Source: Bacteroidales bacterium (GTDB lineage Bacteria; Bacteroidota; Bacteroidia; Bacteroidales; GCA-2748055). From it: a DNA stretch of 60,181 nucleotides. The position numbers and the translations under genes are program-made. Positions within the stretch are counted from its first letter, which is position 1. Each line of letters starts with the position of its first letter. Positions 1 through 8,237 of the stretch are shown piece after piece. The stretch spans positions 1-60,181 of the forward strand of contig JARGFP010000025.1 in NCBI GenBank assembly GCA_029210585.1, written 5' to 3'. Below the pieces are notes generated by a model. It made no database searches. It was not told the origin of the DNA and saw only the letters and a program-made list of their open reading frames with translations.

Positions 1-459
1 CCCCTCTGCTCCACGTCCACGTTTCCCCGGAGTTTTACCACCAACAAAAACTTCATCTACTTCAACAACACCTTCCAACTTGCTTCTACCGCTAAACACC
101 ATTAATCGTCTAAACTTATGCAGCCATGTCCATGCAGTCTGATAGCTTCCTAATCCAAGTACCTTTTGCAAGCCCTTTGCACTAACTCCATTCTTTTGAG
201 CGACCATCCACCAAATGGCATGAAACCATATCAGCAAGGGCTTAGTACTTTTATGGAACATTGTATTATTTGTAACTGTAGTTTCTTTATGGCAATCAGA
301 ACATTCATACCGTCCTTTGTTCTTTTTCCAGAATCGAATTGAGCCACATTGTGGGCATTCAAAACCATTGGGCCATCTCAATGACACCAAGTAATCAATG
401 CACGCTTGCTCCGATTTAAACATTTCTTCAAATTCCATTTGGTCTGCCGGATATTTCAT
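1..459 (-). CDS. IS1595-family transposase, N-terminal part (runs off the left edge)
   Basis: Reading the minus strand from an ATG at 459 gives 153 open codons that continue past base 1. The N-terminus has a zinc ribbon (ECPQCGS then YECSDC, about residues 29-53), as in IS1595/ISXO2-type transposases. A helical DNA-binding region follows. Near the break, VEVDEVFVGGK carries what should be the first catalytic Asp of the ISXO2-like DDE domain. The remaining catalytic residues lie outside the window. The gene is AT-rich and stands alone, as expected for a mobile element. A likely element end lies about 40 bp upstream of the start (481-500). The family assignment is confident; activity cannot be judged from the fragment. 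Confidence 0.85.
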   Translation of the reverse strand, partial: MKYPADQMEFEEMFKSEQACIDYLVSLRWPNGFECPQCGSIRFWKKNKGRYECSDCHKETTVTNNTMFHKSTKPLLIWFHAIWWMVAQKNGVSAKGLQKVLGLGSYQTAWTWLHKFRRLMVFSGRSKLEGVVEVDEVFVGGKTPGKRGRGAEG

Positions 460-480
460 TCCATAAAGATAAAACTTTAC

Positions 481-500
481 GGGAGATGATTAGATACCCC
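481..500 (-). repeat. Putative terminal inverted repeat of the IS1595-type element
   Basis: Read on the minus strand this is GGGGTATCTAATCATCTCCC. It starts with a G-run, as IS1595-family ends often do, and sits about 20 bp upstream of the transposase start. The adjacent ATTTATAT (501-508) could be one copy of the 8-bp target duplication typical of the family. The partner end is outside the window, so this is inference. Confidence 0.4.
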
Positions 501-559
501 ATTTATATTTATTAACTTTAAAAAAACAAATATTTCCTTTATTTTTGTTTGAATGTTCA

Positions 560-570
560 GACAAATTGTC
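560..570. promoter_or_regulatory. Palindrome GACAAATTGTC upstream of the GntR regulator (possible operator)
   Basis: A perfect 5-bp inverted repeat around a single A lies 37 bp upstream of the regulator start. GntR/HutC-family dimers bind short palindromes and often control themselves, so autoregulation is plausible. No second copy was noticed in the window. Confidence 0.3.
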
Positions 571-606
571 GTGTTTTGTTACTCGTTAATGATAGTATAA
601 TTAAAT

Positions 607-1359
607 ATGGAGTTGTTTATTGACCATAGCAGTGCGGTTCCCTTACATTTTCAGATTGAGGAACTACTGCGGGAACTGATCAGGGAGGAAGATTACAAGA
701 AAGGCAAACTATTACCGACGGAGGTACTGCTGGCCGAACAATTCGGTACTTCACGTAATACAGTGAGACAGGCCATCAATAAACTCGTATCAGAGGGTCT
801 GTTGATTCGAAAAAAGGGTGTTGGAACAGTTGTTGCGCCGACACGTGTTTACACAAAGGTGACGAATTGGTTCAGTTTCACTTATGAGATGAAATCCAGG
901 GGGTTGAAAGTGAAAACCTATGAAATGAAATCCGACTGGGTCACTCCACCTATTGAGGTAGCAAGTTTCTTTAAGATCTCTCAGAAGATAAAAGTTATGA
1001 AACTTGAAAGGCTTCGCGGTAGTGAAGATTATCCTTTTGTCTATTTTGTTTCCTATTTTAATCCCAAGATTCAATTTGATATCGATGAGGATTTCTCCTC
1101 TCCGTTATACGAGATACTTGATACAAAATACGGTTTTAAAGCCAGGTTATCACAAGAAGAATTAAGCGCAGCTTCAGCAGGTGCTTTCTTTGCAGAAAAA
1201 CTAAAGATTAAGAATGAAAGTCCCATTCTGATCAGGAAGAGATTCGTTTACGACACTAACAATCAGCCACTGGAATATAACAATGGTTTTTATCGTGGAG
1301 ATAGCTTTGTCTATACACTTGAAAGTGAGCGAAAATTTAATGAGGATTCGGTTCAATAA
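607..1359 (+). CDS. GntR family (HutC/UTRA subfamily) transcriptional regulator
   Basis: This 250-residue protein has the two-domain HutC layout. Residues about 8-78 form the GntR winged helix-turn-helix: LPTEVLLAEQFGTSRNTVRQ is the recognition region and IRKKGVGTVV the wing. Residues about 95-240 form the UTRA effector-binding domain, ending with the usual LEYNNGFYRGDSF segment. Members sense a small molecule, often a sugar phosphate or amino acid, and release DNA on binding. No metabolic gene is adjacent: an IS end lies upstream and the Mla operon downstream runs convergently. The target is unknown; autoregulation through the upstream palindrome is possible. Translation starts at an ATG without a clear ribosome site. 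Confidence 0.9.
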   Translation: MELFIDHSSAVPLHFQIEELLRELIREEDYKKGKLLPTEVLLAEQFGTSRNTVRQAINKLVSEGLLIRKKGVGTVVAPTRVYTKVTNWFSFTYEMKSRGLKVKTYEMKSDWVTPPIEVASFFKISQKIKVMKLERLRGSEDYPFVYFVSYFNPKIQFDIDEDFSSPLYEILDTKYGFKARLSQEELSAASAGAFFAEKLKIKNESPILIRKRFVYDTNNQPLEYNNGFYRGDSFVYTLESERKFNEDSVQ

Positions 1360-1454
1360 GGTTTGACAACCATTAATCAGTATTAGTCATTAATTGTTGA
1401 ATGATATCCCCATATCCCTATTCCCTTTAGTTTTCAAATGGTAGATAAATCCTG

Positions 1455-2606
1455 TTAATTGCCGGTGTCATTTACCTCTTTGATAGCCTCGTCATCCTCC
1501 TGTTTCTCCTCATTCTCTCTTGCTTTATCCTGATCTTCTTCCGGCGCTGCATCCTCATTTTTCGTTTTTTCTTCCTTTTTCTTCTTCGAGAACAGCCTGA
1601 TCAGTCCGCTGCGCTGGATCGCATCGGCGGCATTGGTGGCTTCCACAACCCCTGAGTTGAGGCGGTCGAGCAGGATCTTCAGCGAATCGGCAAAAGCGGG
1701 ATCGGCGATCAGCAGGTTCAGTGCACTGCTGTCATTGTTCATTCTTTCGGCCAGCAGCATCATGCTCCTGGAAGTCTCCTGGAGGTTTCGGCTCGACACA
1801 TACAGGTTATTGGTAAGTGCTGTATCTGTGAACATCCTTCCGAAGATGCCTTCCCCCTTGTTGATTTTCTCGGTGATCTCCCGGAGGTTGTTGGTGATCT
1901 CATCTATATTCTGACCGGCGGCCCCGATCTCACTGGTCAGGGAGGTGTCGGCAAACAATTTCCCTACGATCCCTTGTCCGGAGCTGACTTTTTGCGACAG
2001 GCTATAGAGGTTTTCCGTGATGTAGGAGATGTTTCTGGTCGCATCATCCAGGTTCTGTGTGAGCGTGGTGTCGGTAAATATCTTTCCGAAGATTCCGTCG
2101 CCGCGGTTGATTTTCCTGGTAATGGAGATAAGTTCATTGGATACGATGGCAATATTTTCACTCGATTTGTTTACCTCGAAGAGGATGTCATCGATGTTGA
2201 CCTGCTCCACGGTTGCTAATGTATCATATTCAGAAACAGGCGAAGAAGTAGCCGTGCCGGGAATAATCATCACCACTTTACTTCCCATCAATCCCTCGGT
2301 TCCGATGGTGACTTTTGAGTCTTCCTTGACGAACATCACCTGGTCCGCTTTCAGGTTCATCTCGGTATATACCCGGTTGTCTTCCATGAAAGAGAGGCTC
2401 CTCACCGTACCTATGTCGATGCCGGACATCCGTACGTTGTCGCCCTCGCGCAATCCCTGGACATCCTCAAATATGGCGGCAATGGTAACGGGAGAACCGA
2501 ACAGGTTCTCCTTTTCGCCCACAAGGTATATGGCCAGGATGAAGATGGTGAGTCCGAGTGTGACAAAAATACCTACGATCAGACTTTTACGTTGTTTTCT
2601 TCTCAT
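1455..2606 (-). CDS. MlaD-like MCE-domain protein, phospholipid ABC importer substrate-binding subunit
   Basis: The 383-residue protein has one N-terminal membrane anchor (about 8-29) and an MCE domain (about 38-117), and so resembles MlaD, which binds lipids in the periplasm and docks on MlaE/MlaF. Residues 166-288 are three 41-residue tandem repeats (INRGDGIFGK..., VSSGQGIVGK..., INKGEGIFGR...), each with the core GxGIxGxxFxDTxLT followed by a helical heptad-like stretch; a fourth, degenerate unit follows. This should form a long helical tube. The C-terminal ~45 residues are highly charged (Lys/Glu). It is the last gene of the mlaE-mlaF-mlaD operon, 81 bp after mlaF. No mlaC or mlaB is present. 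Role confidence is high; gene naming is by analogy. Confidence 0.88.
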   Translation of the reverse strand: MRRKQRKSLIVGIFVTLGLTIFILAIYLVGEKENLFGSPVTIAAIFEDVQGLREGDNVRMSGIDIGTVRSLSFMEDNRVYTEMNLKADQVMFVKEDSKVTIGTEGLMGSKVVMIIPGTATSSPVSEYDTLATVEQVNIDDILFEVNKSSENIAIVSNELISITRKINRGDGIFGKIFTDTTLTQNLDDATRNISYITENLYSLSQKVSSGQGIVGKLFADTSLTSEIGAAGQNIDEITNNLREITEKINKGEGIFGRMFTDTALTNNLYVSSRNLQETSRSMMLLAERMNNDSSALNLLIADPAFADSLKILLDRLNSGVVEATNAADAIQRSGLIRLFSKKKKEEKTKNEDAAPEEDQDKARENEEKQEDDEAIKEVNDTGN

Positions 2607-2687
2607 GTCGGTAAATGCTGTTTATTCTGTTTTACTTCCTCTTATGTTTATGCACCGGTGAAATTTCCGGGTTCAATGATGGTAATT

Positions 2688-3434
2688 TCAAATAAAAAAC
2701 AGTTTTACCTGCTCATCAGGAGCTGCCCTGAGTTCCTCGAATTTACCATTGGCGATGATCTTTCCATCGTTCAGGATGACCATCCGGTCGCTGGTTCTGC
2801 GCGCACATTTTATGTCATGTGTGATGATGACCGCAGCGGTTTTATACTCCTCCCTGATCTTGATTATCAGATCATTGATTGCGTCAGATGTGTAAGGATC
2901 CAGCCCGGTGGTGGGTTCGTCGTAAATGATCATTTCCGGCGAAAGCATCAGCGACCTGGCCAGTCCGGCCCGTTTTTTCATGCCCCCCGACAGTTCCGAG
3001 GGCCATTTGTCGATTGCATCGATCAGTCCCACACTCTCCAGGTTGCGTTCAATGATCTCGTCGAGTTCCTTGTTACTGAGCCTCCTGAGGTGTGCATTTC
3101 TTTTGGCCGGAAATTTCAAATTTTCCCGCACGGACATTGAGTCGTACAGGGCCCCCTCCTGGAAGAGGTAGCCGATGCGGGTCCGGATCCTGTTGAGTTC
3201 CTTCTCCCCGGCTTTCAGTACATCCGTTCCGAATACATGAATAGTGCCGGCATCCGGCTGCATCAGCCTTACGATGCATTTCATGATCACTGATTTCCCC
3301 GTTCCTGATTTACCCAGGACAACCAGGTTCTCCCCGGCGAACAATTCGAGATCAACCCCGTTGATCACTGTCTTGTCGCCAAATGACTTGTGCAGGTTCG
3401 ATACTTGTATGATCCTGTTGTTCTCCATTGTCAA
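2688..3434 (-). CDS. MlaF-like ABC transporter ATP-binding protein
   Basis: A 248-residue nucleotide-binding subunit with Walker A GKSGTGKS (residues 41-48), signature LSGGMKKR, Walker B MIIYDEPTTGLDP and the H-loop ITHD. The GKSGTGKSV Walker A and the overall length match MlaF/Mkl-type ATPases that energise MCE lipid transporters. It overlaps the upstream permease gene by 4 bp (ATGA type), suggesting translational coupling, and the MCE subunit follows. It should form the cytoplasmic ATPase dimer under the MlaE-like permease. Confidence 0.92.
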   Translation of the reverse strand: MTMENNRIIQVSNLHKSFGDKTVINGVDLELFAGENLVVLGKSGTGKSVIMKCIVRLMQPDAGTIHVFGTDVLKAGEKELNRIRTRIGYLFQEGALYDSMSVRENLKFPAKRNAHLRRLSNKELDEIIERNLESVGLIDAIDKWPSELSGGMKKRAGLARSLMLSPEMIIYDEPTTGLDPYTSDAINDLIIKIREEYKTAAVIITHDIKCARRTSDRMVILNDGKIIANGKFEELRAAPDEQVKLFFI

Positions 3435-4210
3435 AAGGTCAGAATATCGGTTAACTGAACAGCAACCAGGTCAATCAGGAATATCACCAGCGAGGATGCC
3501 ACCACTGCTGCATTGGCAGCTTTACCCACACCTTCGGTTCCCCGGCCGGAATAGTACCCCATGTAGGAGGCGATGATCCCTATAAAAAAACCAAAGAAGA
3601 TGGTTTTGATGGTGGCCGGGAACATGTCACTGAAGTAAAACTCACTGAATGCCCGGCTGTAAAAAAGTTTGAACGATATCTCGCTGTATGCCCTCAGTCC
3701 GATAAAGGATCCGAAGAACGCCAGCATATCGCCGAAAAAAACGAGGATGGGCAGCATGATGGTGGTGGCCGAAACCCGGGTGACCACTAAATAGTTGAAG
3801 GGATTGGTTGCAGATACTTCCATGGCATCGATCTGTTCGGTTACGCGCATGGAACTCAGTTCGGCCCCGATGCCCGAACCAACCTTCCCGGCAAACAGAA
3901 GTGCAAAGATCACCGGTCCCATTTCGGTGACCACGGAGATAAAGATCATGTTGGGCAACCATGCCTCGGCTCCCAGGCCGGCAAGGATAGGACGGATCTG
4001 TATGGTCAGCACCAGACCAAGGATGATGGCTGTGATTCCTATCAGGAGCAGGGACTGGTAACCGGTGCGGTAACACTGGCTGATGAATTCCCTGCCTTCG
4101 AACCTGTTGCGGAACAAACTTCCGATATACCGGAAAGTAAATGTTGCGATGCCGGCAATATCGAAGAAAAACTGTTCAAGATTCAAATCGAGGGGCGATT
4201 TACGCTCCAT
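3431..4210 (-). CDS. MlaE-like ABC transporter permease
   Basis: A 259-residue integral membrane protein of the MlaE/YrbE family with about five to six hydrophobic segments. The family core is visible: EMGPVIFALLFAGKVGSG, GAELSSMRVTEQIDAMEV and NPFNYLVVTRV. It is first in the operon mlaE-mlaF-mlaD and overlaps the ATPase start by 4 bp. Members move phospholipid between the inner membrane and a periplasmic MCE protein to maintain outer-membrane asymmetry. The translation start is the ATG at 4210. Confidence 0.93.
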   Translation of the reverse strand: MERKSPLDLNLEQFFFDIAGIATFTFRYIGSLFRNRFEGREFISQCYRTGYQSLLLIGITAIILGLVLTIQIRPILAGLGAEAWLPNMIFISVVTEMGPVIFALLFAGKVGSGIGAELSSMRVTEQIDAMEVSATNPFNYLVVTRVSATTIMLPILVFFGDMLAFFGSFIGLRAYSEISFKLFYSRAFSEFYFSDMFPATIKTIFFGFFIGIIASYMGYYSGRGTEGVGKAANAAVVASSLVIFLIDLVAVQLTDILTF

Positions 4211-4337
4211 AGTCAGGATCTGTTTGGGTTTCTTTGGTTGTTTCTGTTGTTAATAAAACGGTATTTTACCCTTTAGGTTTAAAAGCAGGGCTGGTTTTAC
4301 AGCATACCGGCACTGGTTGATGCATCCCGGAGCCTTG

Positions 4338-5132
4338 TCAGCTGTTGTAATATTCCCTGTATTTTATTTGCGGACCGGTGACCCTGTTCCTGTATCCATG
4401 AATGGAAATGGCAATAAATAATACGATCGCTGCAACAAGCGCCGTCCACTGGATGGCAGGGATCTCTCCCCAATGTTTTACAGCGATGGCCACAAGGGCC
4501 CAGACTCCTACTGCCGCAAATTCCCGCATGTTCCGGGTGAGGATCATCAGCAGATTCACCACAGCCGCAACGATGATCATGATCACGGTCCAGGTCACTT
4601 CGCTGAACAGCGCCAGCCACTGAACCTGCACCAGGTAGGCTGAATAATTGGCGATGGTGGCCACGGTGATCCATCCGCTGTACAGGCAGATTGGCCACCA
4701 GACAAAAGCAATGATGGGGAAGGGGGCATCCCACCGTTCCATGTTCAGCCTGATAATGATGATCAGCAGTGAAAAAAGTATTGCCAGCATCAGGATCACC
4801 GACAAGGAGAGGTTTTCGCTCAGCCAGGTCCAGAGCCAGATAATGTTGGCCAGGTTGGCGATGGTCAGCCACGGGCCGATGGAAAGTACAAAGTCATCGT
4901 CCTTGCTGCTGAAAAAGACCCGCCGGAACTGGAAAACCCCGAAAGCAAGCAGTCCCAGGTAGATTATTCCCCAGATGGAAAATGCATACCCGGCCGGTGC
5001 AAACAGGGTCTCGTATTTATCGCTGATACTGCCCACGGTATTGCCGTCCAGTCCCCTGGAACTGACCAGTCCGTTTACAACAATAACAGCAAGGATTGCG
5101 ATGATGTTGAGGATCGCATAAAATTTTTTCAT
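4338..5132 (-). CDS. TspO/MBR-like tryptophan-rich membrane protein
   Basis: A 264-residue hydrophobic protein with about seven predicted membrane helices and many Trp residues. FAPAGYAFSIWGIIYLGL and IIWLWTW resemble the FxPxxWxF and helix motifs of the TspO/MBR superfamily. The protein is longer than classical TspO (about 160 residues), as in the long tryptophan-rich sensory-like proteins of Bacteroidota. TspO proteins bind porphyrins or other hydrophobic ligands; the role of long forms is not settled. It sits 127 bp upstream of the mlaE start in the same orientation and probably has its own promoter. The family call is reasonable, the function unknown. Confidence 0.7.
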   Translation of the reverse strand: MKKFYAILNIIAILAVIVVNGLVSSRGLDGNTVGSISDKYETLFAPAGYAFSIWGIIYLGLLAFGVFQFRRVFFSSKDDDFVLSIGPWLTIANLANIIWLWTWLSENLSLSVILMLAILFSLLIIIIRLNMERWDAPFPIIAFVWWPICLYSGWITVATIANYSAYLVQVQWLALFSEVTWTVIMIIVAAVVNLLMILTRNMREFAAVGVWALVAIAVKHWGEIPAIQWTALVAAIVLFIAISIHGYRNRVTGPQIKYREYYNS

Positions 5133-5314
5133 GGTGTAATTATTCGTCTATATTTACAATAATCACAGAAAGTTCAATATGTGCCTGATGCGTACATAAA
5201 AATTCTTTCTGTCGGATTTCTCAGTTTCTCGATACAATATAAATCATATATCCGAGAAATGAAACTGCAGGGATTACAACAACAGGTAGTTCAGTATTAA
5301 ATGATTCTGGATTA

Positions 5315-5339
5315 CCAGCAGTGGCCAGGAGCCTGCTGG
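5315..5339. other. Short inverted repeat downstream of the DUF502 gene
   Basis: CCAGCAG (5315-5321) and CTGCTGG (5333-5339) form a 7-bp stem with an 11-nt loop just past the DUF502 stop codon. There is no T-run on either side, so it is at best a weak 3' end structure. Confidence 0.3.
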
Positions 5340-5374
5340 AAGCAACAGTATTTGCAGAAGCATCGTACACCGGG

Positions 5375-5962
5375 TTATGTAATATCTTCAATCTTTTCCC
5401 AGCCGGCCACCCCGGCAGAAACGATAAATTTCATCGCCTCGGCAGGGTTGACATCCACGTGACGTATGCTCTCACGCGGAACGATGAACAGCTCCCCGGA
5501 AAAATTGTACGAGTGCGGGAAATAGACCGCCACTTTTTCCAGTTCGCCCAGCTCACTTAAGTCTGTTTCGGTGAGAAATCCCAGTTTTTCGATATTGGAT
5601 TCCCTGTTTACCATGACCATCACCGGCTGGTTGAACTTTTTTCCCTTGCCGACGAAAGCTGAAAAGAGGTCGTTGAATGCCGAATAGATCACTTTGATGA
5701 TCGGCACCCGTTTCATCAGCCGGTTGAAAAGCACTTTGAACGGCCTGGCCAGGATGGTTTGTCCCAGAAAGCCGATGAAGACCAGCAGCACAATAAGAAT
5801 GATGATTCCCAGTCCCGGGATATGAATGCCGAGCCACATTTCGATGTATTCCTTCAGTATCCCGTCCACGAAATTGAACAACAGGTACACGATGTAGACG
5901 GTGATGCCGATCGGCGCGATGAACAGGAGTCCCTGCAGGAAGTAATTAACAATTCGTTTCAT
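5375..5962 (-). CDS. DUF502 family membrane protein
   Basis: The 195-residue protein has two N-terminal membrane segments (about 8-30 and 45-72) followed by a soluble domain containing RVPIIKVIYSAFNDLFSAF and VAVYFPHSYNFSGELFIVPR. This is the DUF502 layout found in many bacteria; its biochemical function is not established. It stands alone, between the TspO-like gene and a 464-bp spacer. The 28 nt immediately upstream of its ATG are nearly identical to those upstream of the DUF4251 gene at 53461-54030 (see findings). Confidence 0.85.
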   Translation of the reverse strand: MKRIVNYFLQGLLFIAPIGITVYIVYLLFNFVDGILKEYIEMWLGIHIPGLGIIILIVLLVFIGFLGQTILARPFKVLFNRLMKRVPIIKVIYSAFNDLFSAFVGKGKKFNQPVMVMVNRESNIEKLGFLTETDLSELGELEKVAVYFPHSYNFSGELFIVPRESIRHVDVNPAEAMKFIVSAGVAGWEKIEDIT

Positions 5963-5990
5963 TCGTATATATCTTAGTTAAAGTAATATG
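5963..5990 (-). promoter_or_regulatory. 28-nt upstream element shared with the DUF4251 gene
   Basis: Plus-strand 5963-5990 matches 54031-54058 at 25 of 28 positions, and in both cases the element directly abuts a start codon (minus strand reads ...AAGATATATACGAATG). The surrounding coding and upstream sequences differ, so this looks like a conserved promoter/leader rather than a gene duplication. Confidence 0.5.
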
Positions 5991-6230
5991 TCTTTAATGG
6001 CTTTAATCAGTTGGAAAATTTCATTTTTTTCTGTATACAAGCAAAATTAGACTATTCCAGTCACATGTCATACAAGGTAAACATGTTTTCGGCATCAATA
6101 TTCCGGTGGTCGGGAGCGTTAATGGAGGAAGTTGCTTAGAAGGTTCATTCCGTATTCCGGTCCGGAAGTGTGTTCGGCGATCCCGAATGTATTTCCCCCG
6201 GTAATCCTATGAATTCTTCTCCAATTTTAT

Positions 6231-6313
6231 TACTTTTGCGCGGTCATGTGAAACCCACGACATACCAGGATCCCGTGCATCACACTCAAAAGTGGCGATC
6301 ACGGGAATTTTTT
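6231..6313 (+). ncRNA. Candidate small RNA or attenuated leader upstream of prfC
   Basis: TACTTTTG at 6231-6238 fits the Bacteroidota -7 consensus and equals the box before the tRNA-Ser gene. About 35 nt later comes a long hairpin: TCCCGTG (6271-6277) pairs with CACGGGA (6300-6306), with inner ATC/GAT and CACT/AGTG pairs around a CAAA loop, followed by six T residues (6308-6313). The unit would give a transcript of roughly 70 nt. It ends 113 nt before the prfC start, so it could be a free small RNA or a terminated leader. No known RNA family is recognised. Confidence 0.45.
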
Positions 6314-6426
6314 ATGCAGGCAGTTATGAAGCTGGGGAGCGATAACAACCAGTGATCTGCATGATGAGAAAAAAATGGATCTGAGGTAAGATTAAAACTG
6401 CCATATTTTTAGAGTAAAATACACAG

Positions 6427-8016
6427 ATGGATCTGAACAACGAAATAAAACGAAGAAGGACCTTTGCAATCATCAGTCACCCCGATGCGGGGAAGACGAC
6501 TTTAACAGAAAAGCTGCTGCTGTTCGGGAATGCCATCCAGACGGCAGGAGCTGTGAAGAGCAACAAGATCCGTAAAACCTCCCAGTCGGATTTCATGGAG
6601 ATTGAGAAGCAGCGGGGGATATCTGTATCCACCTCGGTCATGGCTTTTGAATACGACGGGATCCAGGTGAACATCCTGGACACACCCGGACACAAGGATT
6701 TTGCCGAAGATACCTACCGTACCCTTTCGGCTGTCGACAGCGTGATCCTGGTGGTGGATACGGCCAAGGGCGTGGAGGAGCAGACCCGCAAGCTGATGCA
6801 GGTGTGCCGCATGCGCCATACTCCGGTGATGATCTTTGTCAACAAGATGGACCGCGAGGGGATCCCGCAGTTAGAGATTCTGGAGGAGCTGGAAGAAGAG
6901 CTGAAGATCGAAGTTTGTCCCTATACCTGGCCGGTTGGGAGCGGCAGACTTTTCCAGGGGGTGTACAACCTGTACGACAAAGCGGTAAGTATCCACGCAT
7001 CCGAGGACACTACCCGGGCAAATGAGGGGGTCCGGTTCAACGATATCAATGATCCCGGTCTGAAAAAACGGATCAGGGAAGAGACCATGGACACATTTCG
7101 CGAGGAGGTGGAATTTGTACAGGGCGTGTTTGAGCCATTTAACAGGGGATTGTACCTCGACGGGTACCTGGCCCCCGTGTTCTTCGGGAGCGCCCTGAAC
7201 AATAACGGGGTCCTGGAACTCCTGGAAACCTTCCTGCAGATCGCTCCCTCACCCGGTCCGGTGGAGGCAACGGAGCGGACGATTGTGCCGGAAGAGGAGG
7301 AGCTGACCGGTTTTATTTTCAAGATACACGCCAACCTGGATCCCAATCACCGCGACCGGATCGCCTTTATGCGGATTTGCTCGGGAAAATTTGAACGAAA
7401 TAAGTTTTATTACCATACCCGGCTGAAGAAGAAGCTCCGGTTTTCGTCGCCCACCAGTTTCATGGCGAACAGCAAGACCGTGGTGGATGAAGCATTCCCG
7501 GGAGATGTGGTGGGGTTGTACGACAGCGGGAATTTCAAGATCGGGGATACACTCACCGAAGGGGAGCAGTTGCAGTTCAAGGGCATACCCAGCTTTTCAC
7601 CGGAAATCCTGCGCGAGGTGAATAACCTGGACAATTTCAAGACCAAGCAGCTGGACAAAGGCGTGCGTCAGCTCACCGACGAGGGGGTGGCGCAACTGTT
7701 CATCAAGCAGCCGGGAAACCGCAAGATCATCGGTACCGTGGGGGAACTGCAGTACGAAGTGATCAGGTACCGCCTGGAACATGAATATGGTGCCAAATGT
7801 AATTTCTCCCCGTTGTCCTATAACAGGGCGTACTGGATCACAACCGGCAATAAAAAGCAGTTGGAAGAACTGCTCCTGCACAAATCAAACAACATTGCGT
7901 ACGACAAGGAAGATACCCCGGTCTATTTTGCAGAGTCCGACTGGGCACTCAAAACGGTGAAGGAGATGTACCCGGAACTGGAGTTTCACAGTACATCCAA
8001 TTTTAAATCTGATTGA
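6427..8016 (+). CDS. prfC: Peptide chain release factor 3 (RF3)
   Basis: The 529-residue protein is a translational GTPase of normal RF3 length. The G1 motif [15 protein letters not shown] (about 18-32), G3 DTPGH and G4 NKMD are intact, and RF3-typical [24 protein letters not shown] and [11 protein letters not shown] follow in the C-terminal domains. RF3 uses GTP to recycle RF1/RF2 from the ribosome after peptide release. The gene is monocistronic in appearance, preceded by a candidate small RNA/leader and followed by a short tandem repeat. The ATG at 6427 fits the family start, [20 protein letters not shown]. Confidence 0.97.
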   Translation: MDLNNEIKRRRTFAIISHPDAGKTTLTEKLLLFGNAIQTAGAVKSNKIRKTSQSDFMEIEKQRGISVSTSVMAFEYDGIQVNILDTPGHKDFAEDTYRTLSAVDSVILVVDTAKGVEEQTRKLMQVCRMRHTPVMIFVNKMDREGIPQLEILEELEEELKIEVCPYTWPVGSGRLFQGVYNLYDKAVSIHASEDTTRANEGVRFNDINDPGLKKRIREETMDTFREEVEFVQGVFEPFNRGLYLDGYLAPVFFGSALNNNGVLELLETFLQIAPSPGPVEATERTIVPEEEELTGFIFKIHANLDPNHRDRIAFMRICSGKFERNKFYYHTRLKKKLRFSSPTSFMANSKTVVDEAFPGDVVGLYDSGNFKIGDTLTEGEQLQFKGIPSFSPEILREVNNLDNFKTKQLDKGVRQLTDEGVAQLFIKQPGNRKIIGTVGELQYEVIRYRLEHEYGAKCNFSPLSYNRAYWITTGNKKQLEELLLHKSNNIAYDKEDTPVYFAESDWALKTVKEMYPELEFHSTSNFKSD

Positions 8017-8099
8017 AGAAAAGTAGAATATTTCGCCGTTCCATGTATCACGGACCGGCGCAAACACTTCACTTCACTCTTCGAGCTTCACACTCCACA

Positions 8100-8169
8100 C
8101 TTCGCTCTTCACTGATCACACTTCACTCTTCACTGATCACACTTCACTCTTCACTGATCACACTTCATA
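8100..8169. repeat. Tandem 21-bp repeat, three copies plus a partial one
   Basis: The unit CTTCACTCTTCACTGATCACA occurs at 8100-8120 (one mismatch), 8121-8141 and 8142-8162, followed by the start of a fourth. Looser CTTCAC-rich sequence precedes it from about 8066. It lies between the convergent prfC and Spy-like genes; no coding function is apparent. Confidence 0.8.
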
Positions 8170-8237
8170 ATACAACCAAACTACAAACAAACTATTACTA
8201 AAAACCAATCCAAATCTAAAACTAAACCCTTGTATTA

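Larger units (their letters stand above)
5963..6426. other. 464-bp intergenic region between the DUF502 gene and prfC
   Basis: No convincing gene. The only open frame (6170-6355) has no recognisable protein pattern and overlaps a strong hairpin. The region holds the 28-nt element next to the DUF502 start (5963-5990), a promoter -7 box (6231-6238) and a terminator-like hairpin (6271-6313). Confidence 0.6.

Noticed and set aside
6170-6355. 61-codon open frame before prfC
   Set aside because: It overlaps the promoter and terminator-like hairpin and has no recognisable protein features.
8066-8169. Possible CRISPR array near 8.1 kb
   Set aside because: The units are contiguous 21-bp tandem repeats with no unique spacers, and no cas gene is present. 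The other repeat clusters (27.6, 28.1, 35.2 kb) are also contiguous.
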